A stretch of 32,128 nt of DNA from an uncultured Clostridia bacterium (lineage in GTDB: Bacteria > Bacillota > Clostridia > Oscillospirales > Acutalibacteraceae): NCBI GenBank assembly GCA_947169745.1, contig CAMVQZ010000016.1:1-32128 (forward strand). The letters are read 5' to 3'. Shown here one piece after another: positions 1 to 9,041 of the stretch. Position numbers and translations under genes: made by a program. Positions within the stretch are counted from its first letter, which is position 1. Every line of letters begins with the position of its first letter. A model generated the notes under the pieces. The model did not search any database, was not told the origin of the DNA, and was given only the letters and a program-made list of their open reading frames with translations.

Positions 1-251
1 TGCACCCGTGTTCGGTGCGTGCTCGCACTGAGCAATTCGCGTTATCGCTCGTTTACACTCGCTCTGTCGTGCGTACATAAACTACCGTCGCGCGGCATCC
101 GGCGCACACCGTCTCAGATAATACTCCCACCCTCCGCCGCCGCACCCCTCACAGGCTGCTTCTTGCGGCTGGGTTATTCTGGCTTCTACCATTTCACTCC
201 CCTGTCACTGAGCGCCTGTTTTCTCCCGGAATTATTTTGCAGCGTGAACGC
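1..251 (+). repeat. Intergenic repeat copy R1, about 251 bp, head end cut by window edge
   Basis: This is the first of two tandem copies. Positions 1-144 are identical to 252-395, after which the copies diverge. Three blocks are conserved in the family. The head contains a core at 38-79. A GC-rich block lies around 131-175. The tail, around 211-238, reads AGCGCC then a T-rich stretch and GAATTATTTT. A hairpin, GCAGCG-TGAA-CGCTGC at 239-254, marks the junction with the next copy. The open reading frame crossing it has no ribosome site or recognisable product and only reflects the repeat. Confidence 0.9.
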
Positions 252-514
252 TGCACCCGTGTTCGGTGCGTGCTCGCACTGAGCAATTCGCGTTATCGCT
301 CGTTTACACTCGCTCTGTCGTGCGTACATAAACTACCGTCGCGCGGCATCCGGCGCACACCGTCTCAGATAATACTCCCACCCTCCGCCGCCGCAGCCCT
401 CACGGGCTGCTACCTGCGGCTGGTTTACTTTGACTTCTGGCTTTTCAATCTTCTGACAGCAAGCGCCTTTTTATCCCAGAATTATTTTACACTAACCCGG
501 TGCGTGGTGGAAAA
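252..514 (+). repeat. Intergenic repeat copy R2, tandem with R1
   Basis: The copy begins with the same 144 bp as R1, with the core at 289-330. Its GC-rich block holds a perfect small hairpin, CAGCCC-TCAC-GGGCTG. The tail is at about 462-490. After the tail the sequence enters the start of a further unit (GGTGCGTG, 499-506) and breaks off just before the gtrA promoter at 521. Together R1 and R2 occupy the gene-free stretch 1-520; I see no gene there. Confidence 0.9.
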
Positions 515-520
515 ATGTAA

Positions 521-549
521 TTGACAATTCGGGTTATTTGGATTAAAAT
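521..549 (+). promoter_or_regulatory. Sigma-A-type promoter for the gtrA operon
   Basis: TTGACA (521-526), a 17-bp spacer and TAAAAT (544-549) form a near-consensus vegetative promoter. A second TATAAT overlaps at 549-554. It lies directly after the repeat pair and about 75 bp ahead of the first start codon. Confidence 0.75.
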
Positions 550-624
550 ATAATTTGTGGTATTTTATACTTTTGATAAAAAACATATAAAAATTTCGGA
601 TGTTATTCCGGAAAGGAAGCATTA

Positions 625-1110
625 ATGAAAATAAAAGAGCTGTTTGTTAATAAAACAAATAATACGATGATACAGTTTTTCAGGAGCCTTTTCGTGGGAG
701 GTATTGCTACAGTTGCCGATATGGCGGTAATGATACTATTCAGAGAGCTGGTACATATGCCAGAATCCGGAGCTGCTGTGTGCGGATTTATCGTAGGGCT
801 TGCCGTAAACTATATCATTTCCACATTCTGGGTATTTGCAAAGGCCAAAGTCAAAAACCGTACCCTTGACTTTATTGTATTTGCAGTGATAGGAATAATA
901 GGACTGGGTCTGACGCAGCTTATTATTGAACCCTTCTCTGTTGAGGGAATATTCGGCGCCGGCTTCTTTGTAAAGAACGGAATATTCGGGCCGCTTCTTC
1001 CCACAGATAAGTACTATATAGTAGGGAAGGTCGTTGCAGTAGTAATAGTATATATGTGGAACTTCTTTGCCAGAAAGCTTATCCTTTATCGTAAGGTAGA
1101 GGAAGATTAA
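625..1110 (+). CDS. GtrA-like membrane protein
   Basis: A 161-residue protein with four predicted membrane helices, matching the GtrA/DPMS-like family in size and in the N-terminal pattern, where a short basic stretch leads into FFRSLFVGGIATVADM. Family members are thought to help move or present polyprenyl-phosphate-linked sugars across the membrane for surface glycosylation. AAAGGAAG at 612-619 is a good ribosome site for the ATG at 625. The next gene, a flavoprotein, starts 35 bp downstream and a GT-C glycosyltransferase follows, so a role in building a lipid-linked sugar is plausible. The actual sugar cannot be read from the sequence. The family call is firm, the function general. Confidence 0.85.
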   Translation: MKIKELFVNKTNNTMIQFFRSLFVGGIATVADMAVMILFRELVHMPESGAAVCGFIVGLAVNYIISTFWVFAKAKVKNRTLDFIVFAVIGIIGLGLTQLIIEPFSVEGIFGAGFFVKNGIFGPLLPTDKYYIVGKVVAVVIVYMWNFFARKLILYRKVEED

Positions 1111-1145
1111 ACGTGTAAAATATACAGAAAGAAAGGTAAATCCAG

Positions 1146-2705
1146 ATGAAAAAAGTATTGATAATAGGAGCAGGCCCCGCAGGACTTACAGCGGCATATG
1201 AATTACTGGACAGATCCGACGAATACGAGGTAACCGTATTTGAGGAAAGCGACTGCTTCGGCGGTATTTCAAGAACTGTAAATTATAAAGGCAACCGTAT
1301 GGATATGGGCGGCCACAGGTTCTTTTCAAAGGTGCCGGAGGTGAACGAATGGTGGGAAAAAATGCTTCCCACACAGGGAGCTATGCCCCACGACGACGTT
1401 GTTCTTGAAAGAACCTCGACAATAGTACCCGGAGGCCCCGATCCGGAAAAGACAGACAGGGTAATGCTGAGAAGAAACAGACTTTCAAGAATCTTCTTCA
1501 ACAGCAAATTCTTTGATTATCCCATTTCTCTCAAATTCGAGACAATAAAGAATATGGGCTTCGGCACCACAATGGTAGTCGGCTTCAGCTATATGAAAAC
1601 AGTATTTCACAAGCGCAAGGAATATTCTCTGGAGGACTTCTATATAAACCGTTTCGGCAAAAAGCTTTATTCGATGTTCTTTGAAAACTACACAGAGAAC
1701 CTCTGGGGCAGACATCCCAGCGAGATATCTCCTGAGTGGGGCGCACAGAGAGTAAAGGGTCTTTCTATCAAGGCCGTTATGAAGGATATCTTCGGAAAGA
1801 AATTCAAGAAAAAGAACAGAAAAGTAGAGACCTCTCTTATCGAGGAATTTGCTTATCCCAAGCTCGGCCCCGGTCAGCTCTGGGAGATCACTGCCGCAGA
1901 TTTCGAGAAAAAGGGCGGCAAAATAATCAAGAACGCAAAGGTAGTAAACGTCATAAAGAACAGCGACAATGTAATGACCGGTCTTGTATACGAGAAGGAC
2001 GGAAAGAAGATCACAGTCGAGGGCGACTATGTGATATCTTCGATGCCTGTAAAGGATCTGGTTGCCGGTATGAATGATGTTCCCGAGGAATTCAGCAAGA
2101 TTGCGGAGGGTCTGCCCTATCGTGATTATATGACAGTAGGCGTGCTGGTTCCTTCTCTTAATCTCAAAAACGAGACAAAGACAAAAACCATCGGAAACAT
2201 CGTGCCTGATAACTGGGTATATGTCCACGACAGAAATGTTAAAATGGGTCGTTTCCAGATATACAATAACTGGTCTCCCTATATGGTAAAGGACATTGAG
2301 CACAGCGTGTGGATCGGTCTGGAGTATTTCTGCGACGAGGGCGATGAAATGTGGTCAATGACCAATGATGATTTCGCAAAGATGGCTATCAAGGAAATGG
2401 TGACCATGGGTCTTATCGACAGTGTGGATGTTGTAATGGATTCCCACGTTGAACGTGTAAAGAAGGCTTATCCGGCATATTTCGATACATATGACCATAT
2501 GGATGATCTGCGCGAATACCTGAATACCATCCCGAACCTGTTCTGCGTTGGACGTAACGGTCAGCACCGGTATAATAATATTGATCACAGTATGTGTACT
2601 TCCTTTGAGACGGTCAAGAACATCCTTTCCGGAGAAACAAATAAGGATAACATCTGGAATGTAAATACGGAAAAGGAATATCACGAGGCAAAGGAAGAAA
2701 AATAA
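1146..2705 (+). CDS. FAD-dependent oxidoreductase, UDP-galactopyranose mutase/HemY-like
   Basis: A 519-residue soluble flavoprotein. The N-terminus has the dinucleotide-binding GAGPAG at residues 8-13, followed by an acidic residue in TVFEES and the GG-x-SRT and MGGHRFF segments typical of the UGM / protoporphyrinogen-oxidase-like amine-oxidase superfamily (COG1232 type). The C-terminus has [15 protein letters not shown], where such proteins close the FAD site. It is longer than classical Glf (about 370-390 residues), so a galactofuranose mutase is not proved. It sits between GtrA and a GT-C glycosyltransferase, which suggests it makes or isomerises the sugar donor used there. It is not haem-linked by context: no haem genes are nearby. 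Confidence 0.8.
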   Translation: MKKVLIIGAGPAGLTAAYELLDRSDEYEVTVFEESDCFGGISRTVNYKGNRMDMGGHRFFSKVPEVNEWWEKMLPTQGAMPHDDVVLERTSTIVPGGPDPEKTDRVMLRRNRLSRIFFNSKFFDYPISLKFETIKNMGFGTTMVVGFSYMKTVFHKRKEYSLEDFYINRFGKKLYSMFFENYTENLWGRHPSEISPEWGAQRVKGLSIKAVMKDIFGKKFKKKNRKVETSLIEEFAYPKLGPGQLWEITAADFEKKGGKIIKNAKVVNVIKNSDNVMTGLVYEKDGKKITVEGDYVISSMPVKDLVAGMNDVPEEFSKIAEGLPYRDYMTVGVLVPSLNLKNETKTKTIGNIVPDNWVYVHDRNVKMGRFQIYNNWSPYMVKDIEHSVWIGLEYFCDEGDEMWSMTNDDFAKMAIKEMVTMGLIDSVDVVMDSHVERVKKAYPAYFDTYDHMDDLREYLNTIPNLFCVGRNGQHRYNNIDHSMCTSFETVKNILSGETNKDNIWNVNTEKEYHEAKEEK

Positions 2706-2707
2706 GA

Positions 2708-2730
2708 GACGGCGGCTCCCGGCCGCTGTC
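2708..2730 (+). terminator. Weak terminator or attenuator hairpin
   Basis: An 8-bp stem (GACGGCGG with CCGCTGTC, one G-U pair) and a 7-nt loop lie 3 bp after the flavoprotein stop. A T-rich but interrupted tract (TTGCTCTTGATTTTC) follows. It could reduce read-through into the glycosyltransferase gene; a full stop is unlikely because the next gene starts 34 bp later with no promoter seen. Confidence 0.4.
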
Positions 2731-2764
2731 TTGCTCTTGATTTTCATAAAAACCGGAGGAAAAG

Positions 2765-4513
2765 ATGAAGAACACAACACAAATAAACAGAACCGAGCCA
2801 CTGCCGGTCACAGCGGTAAGGGTGCTTTTGCAGCATCCCTTTGTTGCAACCGCGATAGCGTGCTTTTTCTGTATGACAGTTACAACAAGCAAGGTAACAC
2901 TGATCGGGGCGGCTGTTCCTGCTGTGATCCTTTGCTTCTTCGGCATAACCGGAGCCAGCGCAGTATCGTATAAAGCGGCAGAAAAAAGCAGGAAAAGCCT
3001 GATGATATGCTTGTCGGTGATCTCGGTGGCATTTTCGGCGCTGATAGGCTATATGCTGAAGGTCAGCAAGGAGCCTCAGCTTGTGGTGCTCAACGTGGGC
3101 ATCGGAGTTGTTATCGGCATCGGAGCATATCTTTGGTCAAAAAAGAAGCTGGATGTCAGGAGGACTGTGATCCTCATAATGATACTGGGCTTTCTGATGC
3201 GCCTTGCATTTATTGCGACCATCGCTATCACTGCAAAGCAGCACGATGCAGGCAGTATTGAGAAAATGAAGGGACATCTGGGATATATTGCCTTTCTTGT
3301 GGAAAATTCCCGTCTGCCTGATATGGATGTCCGGACTGTATACCAGTATTATCATCCGCCGCTTCATCACATAATCGAGGCGGTGTGGGTAAAGCTGCAG
3401 AGAGCCTTCAGCGTGCCTGAGGCTGATATCTGGGAGAATATCCAGATAATGACAATGTTCTATTCATGCTGCTGTATGATACTTTCATATAAGATATTCC
3501 GTGCTCTTAAGCTTGAGGGCAAGGGTCTGATCGCAGCGGTAGCAGTTGTGGCATTCAACCCCACATTCTATATACTGGCAGGCAGCGTCAATAACGACAT
3601 ACTTTCAGTGACCCTTATCCTGGGCGCTGTTCTTAATACGATCTACTGGTATGAATCAAGGAGCATGGGCAGGATACTCTGCATCGCAGCCTGCGTCGGC
3701 TTTGGTATGATGGCAAAGCTCTCTGCCTGGATGGTTGCACCGGCTATTGCATTCGTATTCATTTTTGCATTTGTAAAGGATCTTATAAAAGAAAGGTCCT
3801 CATGGAAAAAATATGCGGGACAGTTCAGTGCCTTTATAGTACTGTGCGCTCCAATTGCTCTCTGGTGGGAGGTAAGGAATTACATAACCCACAGGGTGCC
3901 ATTCAATTATGTAATGAGGATATCGGACAAATCCCCTCAATATATAGGAAACATCTCTCCTCTGAAAAGACTGTTTGATTTCAGCCCCTATCAGTTTGAA
4001 AACGTCGGGGATCAGTTTACTATGTACGGCGGTAAGTATAACGAATATAATCCTCTTGTCGGATTATTCAAGACTACCTGCTTCGACGAGCTCTTTTCAA
4101 AGGATCATTATAAGGAGATATCCGGACTGGATGCAATTCTGTTCTGGACAGTTGTAATACTCGGTCTTGTAGGCTTTGCCGCAATGATCTGGTGCTTCTT
4201 TAAGGATAAGAAGATGTGCGTGGCGCATAAGATATTCATAGGTGTTCTCTATGCTACATTCTTCTTCTCATATTATGCCTTCTGCTTAACCTTCCCCCAT
4301 GTCTGCACAGAAAATATCAGATATGCGGTACCGCTGATAGTTATCGGAGCGTTCTTTGTAGGAAAGGCTCTGAATATTCTGGATGATCGCAGCGAAAAAA
4401 AGGAGAAGCTCTTTACAGTACCTTATATCCTCTATCTGCTCCTTCTTACAACTATAATAACATACAGTGCAGTATCTGTTATTACATATGATATTATCTT
4501 TGTAAAGGGCTGA
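2765..4513 (+). CDS. GT-C fold glycosyltransferase, family 39-like (ArnT/PMT type)
   Basis: A 582-residue integral membrane protein with about 11-12 hydrophobic helices. An extracytoplasmic loop after about residue 155 carries a His-Asp pair (KQHDAG) and then YQYYHPPLHHI; an acidic residue in loop 1 and a HPPL motif are hallmarks of GT39/GT83-like enzymes, which use polyprenyl-phosphate sugars to glycosylate lipids or proteins outside the membrane. GGAGG at 2756-2760 precedes the ATG. Together with the upstream GtrA-like protein and flavoprotein it makes a three-gene surface-glycosylation set. The acceptor and sugar are unknown. The gene looks intact and ends 19 bp before pth. Confidence 0.8.
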   Translation: MKNTTQINRTEPLPVTAVRVLLQHPFVATAIACFFCMTVTTSKVTLIGAAVPAVILCFFGITGASAVSYKAAEKSRKSLMICLSVISVAFSALIGYMLKVSKEPQLVVLNVGIGVVIGIGAYLWSKKKLDVRRTVILIMILGFLMRLAFIATIAITAKQHDAGSIEKMKGHLGYIAFLVENSRLPDMDVRTVYQYYHPPLHHIIEAVWVKLQRAFSVPEADIWENIQIMTMFYSCCCMILSYKIFRALKLEGKGLIAAVAVVAFNPTFYILAGSVNNDILSVTLILGAVLNTIYWYESRSMGRILCIAACVGFGMMAKLSAWMVAPAIAFVFIFAFVKDLIKERSSWKKYAGQFSAFIVLCAPIALWWEVRNYITHRVPFNYVMRISDKSPQYIGNISPLKRLFDFSPYQFENVGDQFTMYGGKYNEYNPLVGLFKTTCFDELFSKDHYKEISGLDAILFWTVVILGLVGFAAMIWCFFKDKKMCVAHKIFIGVLYATFFFSYYAFCLTFPHVCTENIRYAVPLIVIGAFFVGKALNILDDRSEKKEKLFTVPYILYLLLLTTIITYSAVSVITYDIIFVKG

Positions 4514-4532
4514 CGGAGAGAAAGGAAATAAA

Positions 4533-5132
4533 ATGTTTTTTAAGAAAAAACAGACGCTGCCCACAGGAATCGACTTCATTATCGTAGGGCTGGGAAACAG
4601 CGGTACAAAATATGAGGGCACAAGACACAATGCCGGATTTATGGCAGCAGACTGTCTTGCAGAAAAGCTGGGAGTCAGGATCGACCGGATAAAATTCAAA
4701 TCTCTGGTGACCTCCTGTACTCTCGGAGATAAAAAAGTTCTGCTGATGAAGCCCTCCACATATATGAATAATTCCGGTGTCGCAGTTGTTGAGGCTATGA
4801 GCTTTTACAAGGTTCCGCCCGAAAATGTGATCGTGGTATTTGACGATATCTCCCTTGATATAGGGAAAATGCGTATCCGCAGAAAGGGCAGTGACGGCGG
4901 CCACAACGGAATAAAGAATATTATCTACCTTTCCGGAAGCGACCAGTTCCCCAGGATAAAGTTGGGAGTGGGTCACAAGCCGGAAAAATGGGATCTTGCG
5001 GATTGGGTATTATCCCGGTTCAGCAGTGAGGAATATACGGTTATGGAGGAGGCCGCAAAAAAGGCCTGCGGCGCGCTGGAGCTTATGGTTAGCGGCGAAA
5101 CAGACAAGGCGATGAACCTCTATAATTCATAA
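4533..5132 (+). CDS. pth: Peptidyl-tRNA hydrolase
   Basis: A 199-residue protein that releases peptides from peptidyl-tRNA dropped by stalled ribosomes. The family signature GLGNSGTKYEGTRHNAGF is clear, with the catalytic His at residue 32, substrate-binding Asn at 22, and an Asp at about 104 in VVFDD; GSDGGHNGIKN follows. There is an N-terminal extension of about 13 residues relative to E. coli Pth. AAAGGAA at 4521-4527 supports the ATG start. It is placed right before mfd, as spoVC-mfd in Bacillus subtilis, which supports the identity. Confidence 0.97.
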   Translation: MFFKKKQTLPTGIDFIIVGLGNSGTKYEGTRHNAGFMAADCLAEKLGVRIDRIKFKSLVTSCTLGDKKVLLMKPSTYMNNSGVAVVEAMSFYKVPPENVIVVFDDISLDIGKMRIRRKGSDGGHNGIKNIIYLSGSDQFPRIKLGVGHKPEKWDLADWVLSRFSSEEYTVMEEAAKKACGALELMVSGETDKAMNLYNS

Positions 5133-5150
5133 GTTAAAATTGTTATATCA

Positions 5151-5182
5151 GACCGCAGGGGGGTACTCTTCTCCTTGCGGTC
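5151..5182 (+). other. Stem-loop between pth and mfd
   Basis: GACCGCA pairs with TGCGGTC, extended by further G-C and G-T pairs, around a short loop. No T-run follows, so a rho-independent terminator is not supported; it may slow polymerase or protect the pth transcript end. No other element is seen in the 138-bp gap. Confidence 0.45.
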
Positions 5183-5270
5183 ATAACGCATTTGACAGTG
5201 ATGGCAATATGAGCACTGGATTTAATCGGAGCTTCCTTATTTTCAGTGATGACATAGAGAAAGGGATAAA

Positions 5271-8200
5271 ATGAAACTTCTGAATGATGTGCTGAATAAA
5301 ACAGAAGAATACAGGACGCTGGAAAAAGCTGTCGGGAGAGGACAGACTCCGGCAATGGCCACAGGACTTTCCGGGGTACACAAGGCTCACCTGATATATA
5401 CCATGTGTACAAGGCTGGGGAGACGGGCGCTGGTGCTGGCAGCGGATGAAATAGAGGCGGTAAGGCTCTGCGAGGATATCTGCGCCATGGGAAAGAAGGC
5501 GGTATTCTATCCCTCCAGAGACTTTACCTTCAGAGAGGTCGCCGGTGTTTCCGGAGAGTTTTCTCACAAGAGGATAGGAGCCCTGTTTTCCTTTGTCTGC
5601 GGAAGCTGCGATATCATCGTAGCCTGCGCGGATGCGGCTCTCCAGTATACCATACCTATGGATACCCTGAAAAAATATACTGGCGTATATCGTCAGGGAG
5701 ACGAGGTCTCAATGGAGGAGCTGGTGTCGGTGCTGGAAGGCTGCGGCTTCAGCAGAACGGATAATGTGGAGGGCACAGGGCAGTATTCTGTCCGGGGAGG
5801 CATACTGGATATCTTTATCCCCGGAAAAGCCATGCCCTGCAGAATAGAATTCTGGGGAGATGAGATAGACACCATATCTGAATTTGACCCGGAGACCCAG
5901 AGAAGAACAGACCCTGTGGAGGAATTTACCATAACCCCCTCAGGAGAGCTGCTTATAGCTGACAGGGAGGAGCTTGCGGAAAAGATCGAAGCAAAGGCCT
6001 CAGCCCTGAGAGGAAAAAAGGGAGCCGCCGCAAAGGAAATAATGAAAAAGGAAGCGGAGGCTGTCAGAGCAGGTCAGATGCTTACCTCCATCGACAAGTA
6101 TTATTCCCTTATATACGAAACACCTGCCACGCTGTATGATTATTTTGATGATAATGAGATAGTTTTTGTATCAGAACAGCCTGCGCAGAAGGACAGAGTA
6201 AGAGCTGTTATGACCCAGTGGAGTGAAGATCTGGAGGATTACGTCAAGGAGGGTATCCTGTGCCGGGGACTTGACAGCTTCAGTATGGAATGGGAGTATC
6301 ATCTTTCTGCTCTTTCCCAGCGGGACACTGTATTTATTGATAATTTCACCAGAGGCAGCTGTGAGCTCCCTCTGAGAGAACTGGTCAGCTTTACGGCAAA
6401 GCAGCTCTCTGTCTGGAGCGGCTCTCTCAGCGTATTGTGCGAAGAACTGGACGGCCTCGTTTCCCGGAATACCGTCTGCGTCATCCTTGCCGGAACAAAA
6501 AAGAATGCCGGAATACTGTGCGATGAACTGAGGGAAAAGGGCTATGACGCTGTAGAAGCGGACGAAAACACCGAACCCGGAAGCGGCGGACTGTTTGTCG
6601 CTCCCGGCTCTCTCAGCAGGGGCTTTGAATATCCCCACGCAGGCTTTGCGCTCATAACCCACGGAATTTCTCTTTCTGCCGCAAAGAAAAGCAAAAAGAA
6701 AAAACGGAAAAAGGGAGCGATATTCGCCCTGGAGGATCTGTCTCCCGGAGATTTTGTTGTCCACAGCAACCACGGCATAGGACAGTTTATGGGTGTGGAA
6801 AAAAAGGAGATACACGGCATCGTAAAGGATTATATAATAATCAGATATGCCGGAGGCGGGTCACTGTTTGTGCCTGTCACCCAGCTGGATATGATCGCTA
6901 AATATATAGGGCCGAAGGAGGAAACAGTGGTAAAGCTCTCAAGACTGGGAAGCGACCAGTGGTCAAAATCCAAGGCAAGAGTAAGAAAGGCAGTCAAGGA
7001 TATTGCCGATAAAATGATAAAGGTCTATTCCGAGAGAATGAAGGCAAGAGGCTTTGCCTTTTCTCCCGATAACGAATGGCAGAGAGATTTCGAAGCCAGG
7101 TTTGAATATGAGGAAACAGACGACCAGATAAGGTGCATATCGGAGATAAAGGAGGATATGGAAAAGGTCGTCCCGATGGACAGACTCCTTTGCGGAGATG
7201 TGGGCTTCGGAAAAACAGAGGTTGCTCTCAGGGCAGCCTTCAAATGCGTTACAGACGGCAAACAATGCGCGATTCTTGTACCCACTACCATTCTCGCCTG
7301 GCAGCACTATCAGACGATACTGAGAAGATTTGAGGGGTATCCCGTGAATACAGAGCTGCTCTCCAGATTCCGTACCCCGAAGCAGCAGGCTGAAATAATC
7401 AAAAAGCTCAGACAGGGAGATATCGACATAGTTGTGGGAACCCACAGACTTGTGCAGAAGGATATCGAATTCCGGGATATCGGACTTGTTATCATTGACG
7501 AGGAACAGCGCTTCGGCGTTGAACAGAAGGAAAACTTCAAGGAAAAATACAGCAGTGTGGATATACTCACCCTGTCGGCAACGCCTATCCCCCGGACGCT
7601 TAATATGGCAGTATCGGGAATAAGGGATATGTCGTCTCTGGAGGAGGCTCCCCAGGACAGATATCCGGTGCAGTCCTATGTTCTGGAATATGACGACGCC
7701 GTTATCCACGAGGCGATAAGAAAAGAACTTCGCCGGGGCGGACAGGTCTTTTACCTCTTTAACCGCGTGGAGGGCATAGAGGAAAAAGCGGCGGCTATCT
7801 CAAAGGCTGTTCCTGAAGCTGTAGTGGGAGTAGGACACGGCAAAATGAGCGAAGGAGAGCTTTCCGACGTATGGCGCCGTATGCTGGAGCAGGAAATAAA
7901 TGTCCTTGTCAGTACCACAATAATAGAAACGGGAGTGGATATCCCCAATGCAAACACTCTTATAATCGAAAATTCCGACAGAATGGGGCTTTCACAGCTT
8001 CATCAGCTGAGAGGAAGAGTGGGAAGATCCACAAGAAGAGCTTATGCGTATTTCACCTTCCCAAGGAACAAGGCTCTCAGCGAGATATCCCAGAAAAGGC
8101 TGGAGGCTATCCGGGAATTTACCCAATTCGGTTCGGGCTTCCGTATCGCAATGAGAGATCTGGAGATAAGAGGAGCCGGAGATATGCTGGGAGCTCATCA

Positions 8201-8735
8201 GCACGGACATATGACCGATGTGGGATATGATATGTATATGAAGCTTCTGGGACAGGCTGTGAGTGAGGCCAGGGGAGAAAAAATAAAACCGGTGGACAGC
8301 GACTGCGTTATTGATATACAGGAGGACGCTCATCTGCCGGAGGATTATATCAGCAATCTCAGCCACAGGCTGGAAATGTACCGCCGTATAGCAGATATAA
8401 AAAACAGCGAGGATGCCGGAGATGTTATAGATGAAATGATAGACAGATTCGGAGATCCTCCGGAGGATGCCGGCGCACTTGTAAATGTAGCTCTGATCAG
8501 AAGCAAGGCTCAGACCCTGGGGGTCAATGCTATAAGACAGGTGGACAGCCAGCTGAGGATATTCTTCCGGGAAATACGCTGCGAGGGTGCGGCTGATATC
8601 ATGGAAAACTCCGTAAGGCAGGGCTACAGGGCAAATCTTGATATGAGCGGCAAGCCCCACATAAGTGTGGCAATAAAAAGCGGCGAAACTCCCACAGAAG
8701 TCCTGAAGCATATTCTGGAGATCGGAAGAAGTTAA
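5271..8735 (+). CDS. mfd: Transcription-repair coupling factor
   Basis: A 1154-residue ATP-driven DNA translocase that removes RNA polymerase stalled at lesions and recruits UvrA. Domain order fits Mfd: a UvrB-like N-terminal half, a CarD-like RNA-polymerase-interacting domain at about 489-545 (GDFVVHSNHGIGQF), then the RecG-like helicase domains with Walker A GDVGFGKT (Lys 648), the DEEQ box at 743-746, SATPIPRTL, and the QLRGRVGRS motif VI region. The C-terminal TRCF domain follows. Length is normal. AAAGGG at 5264-5269 lies just ahead of the ATG. It may be read from the upstream glycosylation/pth promoter. No frameshift is seen. Confidence 0.98.
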   Translation: MKLLNDVLNKTEEYRTLEKAVGRGQTPAMATGLSGVHKAHLIYTMCTRLGRRALVLAADEIEAVRLCEDICAMGKKAVFYPSRDFTFREVAGVSGEFSHKRIGALFSFVCGSCDIIVACADAALQYTIPMDTLKKYTGVYRQGDEVSMEELVSVLEGCGFSRTDNVEGTGQYSVRGGILDIFIPGKAMPCRIEFWGDEIDTISEFDPETQRRTDPVEEFTITPSGELLIADREELAEKIEAKASALRGKKGAAAKEIMKKEAEAVRAGQMLTSIDKYYSLIYETPATLYDYFDDNEIVFVSEQPAQKDRVRAVMTQWSEDLEDYVKEGILCRGLDSFSMEWEYHLSALSQRDTVFIDNFTRGSCELPLRELVSFTAKQLSVWSGSLSVLCEELDGLVSRNTVCVILAGTKKNAGILCDELREKGYDAVEADENTEPGSGGLFVAPGSLSRGFEYPHAGFALITHGISLSAAKKSKKKKRKKGAIFALEDLSPGDFVVHSNHGIGQFMGVEKKEIHGIVKDYIIIRYAGGGSLFVPVTQLDMIAKYIGPKEETVVKLSRLGSDQWSKSKARVRKAVKDIADKMIKVYSERMKARGFAFSPDNEWQRDFEARFEYEETDDQIRCISEIKEDMEKVVPMDRLLCGDVGFGKTEVALRAAFKCVTDGKQCAILVPTTILAWQHYQTILRRFEGYPVNTELLSRFRTPKQQAEIIKKLRQGDIDIVVGTHRLVQKDIEFRDIGLVIIDEEQRFGVEQKENFKEKYSSVDILTLSATPIPRTLNMAVSGIRDMSSLEEAPQDRYPVQSYVLEYDDAVIHEAIRKELRRGGQVFYLFNRVEGIEEKAAAISKAVPEAVVGVGHGKMSEGELSDVWRRMLEQEINVLVSTTIIETGVDIPNANTLIIENSDRMGLSQLHQLRGRVGRSTRRAYAYFTFPRNKALSEISQKRLEAIREFTQFGSGFRIAMRDLEIRGAGDMLGAHQHGHMTDVGYDMYMKLLGQAVSEARGEKIKPVDSDCVIDIQEDAHLPEDYISNLSHRLEMYRRIADIKNSEDAGDVIDEMIDRFGDPPEDAGALVNVALIRSKAQTLGVNAIRQVDSQLRIFFREIRCEGAADIMENSVRQGYRANLDMSGKPHISVAIKSGETPTEVLKHILEIGRS

Positions 8736-8855
8736 GGAATAACTGAATAGTAATGGTGTCGCTTCTGTTATAGAAAGCTTATGAGTAATGGAAGTTCTTA
8801 CGGTTTTCAATTAGTTTGTAAATAAAAATGGAGTGGACTACCGGAAGTCAGAATA

Positions 8856-9018
8856 AACCGGCCGCAGGAAGCAGCCCGTGAGAGGTGCGGCGGAGGAGGG
8901 TGTGAGTGTTGTCCGGGGTAGTGAGCGCCGGATGCCGCTGCACGAAAGCTTGTTTATGAATAACATAGCGATTGTAAACGAGCGATTATACGAACATGGG
9001 TCCGGCGTCACGCCGGGC
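8856..9018 (-). repeat. Diverged repeat copy R3, inverted relative to R1/R2
   Basis: The complement matches the R1/R2 family: CCGCCGCAC...GGGCTGCTTCCTGCGGC, GCGGCATCCGGCGC, and ATCGCTCGTTTACA...CGCT occur in the family order, with many substitutions and no tail block. Its head end lies toward the prsA promoter and finishes in a hairpin, CCGGCG-TCA-CGCCGG (9002-9016), followed by T7. Gene-free stretch 8736-9113 otherwise holds only the promoter. Confidence 0.75.
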
Positions 9019-9029
9019 GCGGAATTTTT
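9002..9029 (+). terminator. Possible terminator formed by the end of R3
   Basis: A 6-bp all-G-C stem with a TCA loop (9002-9016) precedes GCGCGGAA and then a run of seven T. The gap between stem and T-run is longer than ideal. No other terminator is visible after mfd, so this may end the upstream operon. Confidence 0.35.
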
Positions 9030-9041
9030 TTAAAATTTTTG

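Noticed and set aside
1-514. CRISPR array
   Set aside because: Repeat units are 226-251 bp with no short spacer pattern and no cas genes nearby.
19-524. Two overlapping frames of 87 and 95 residues with almost the same start
   Set aside because: They lie inside tandem repeat copies R1 and R2, have no ribosome site, and their similarity only reflects the DNA repeat. The same applies to the frame at 31845-32057.
5151-5182. Rho-independent terminator after pth
   Set aside because: The stem is good but no T-run follows; reported only as a stem-loop.
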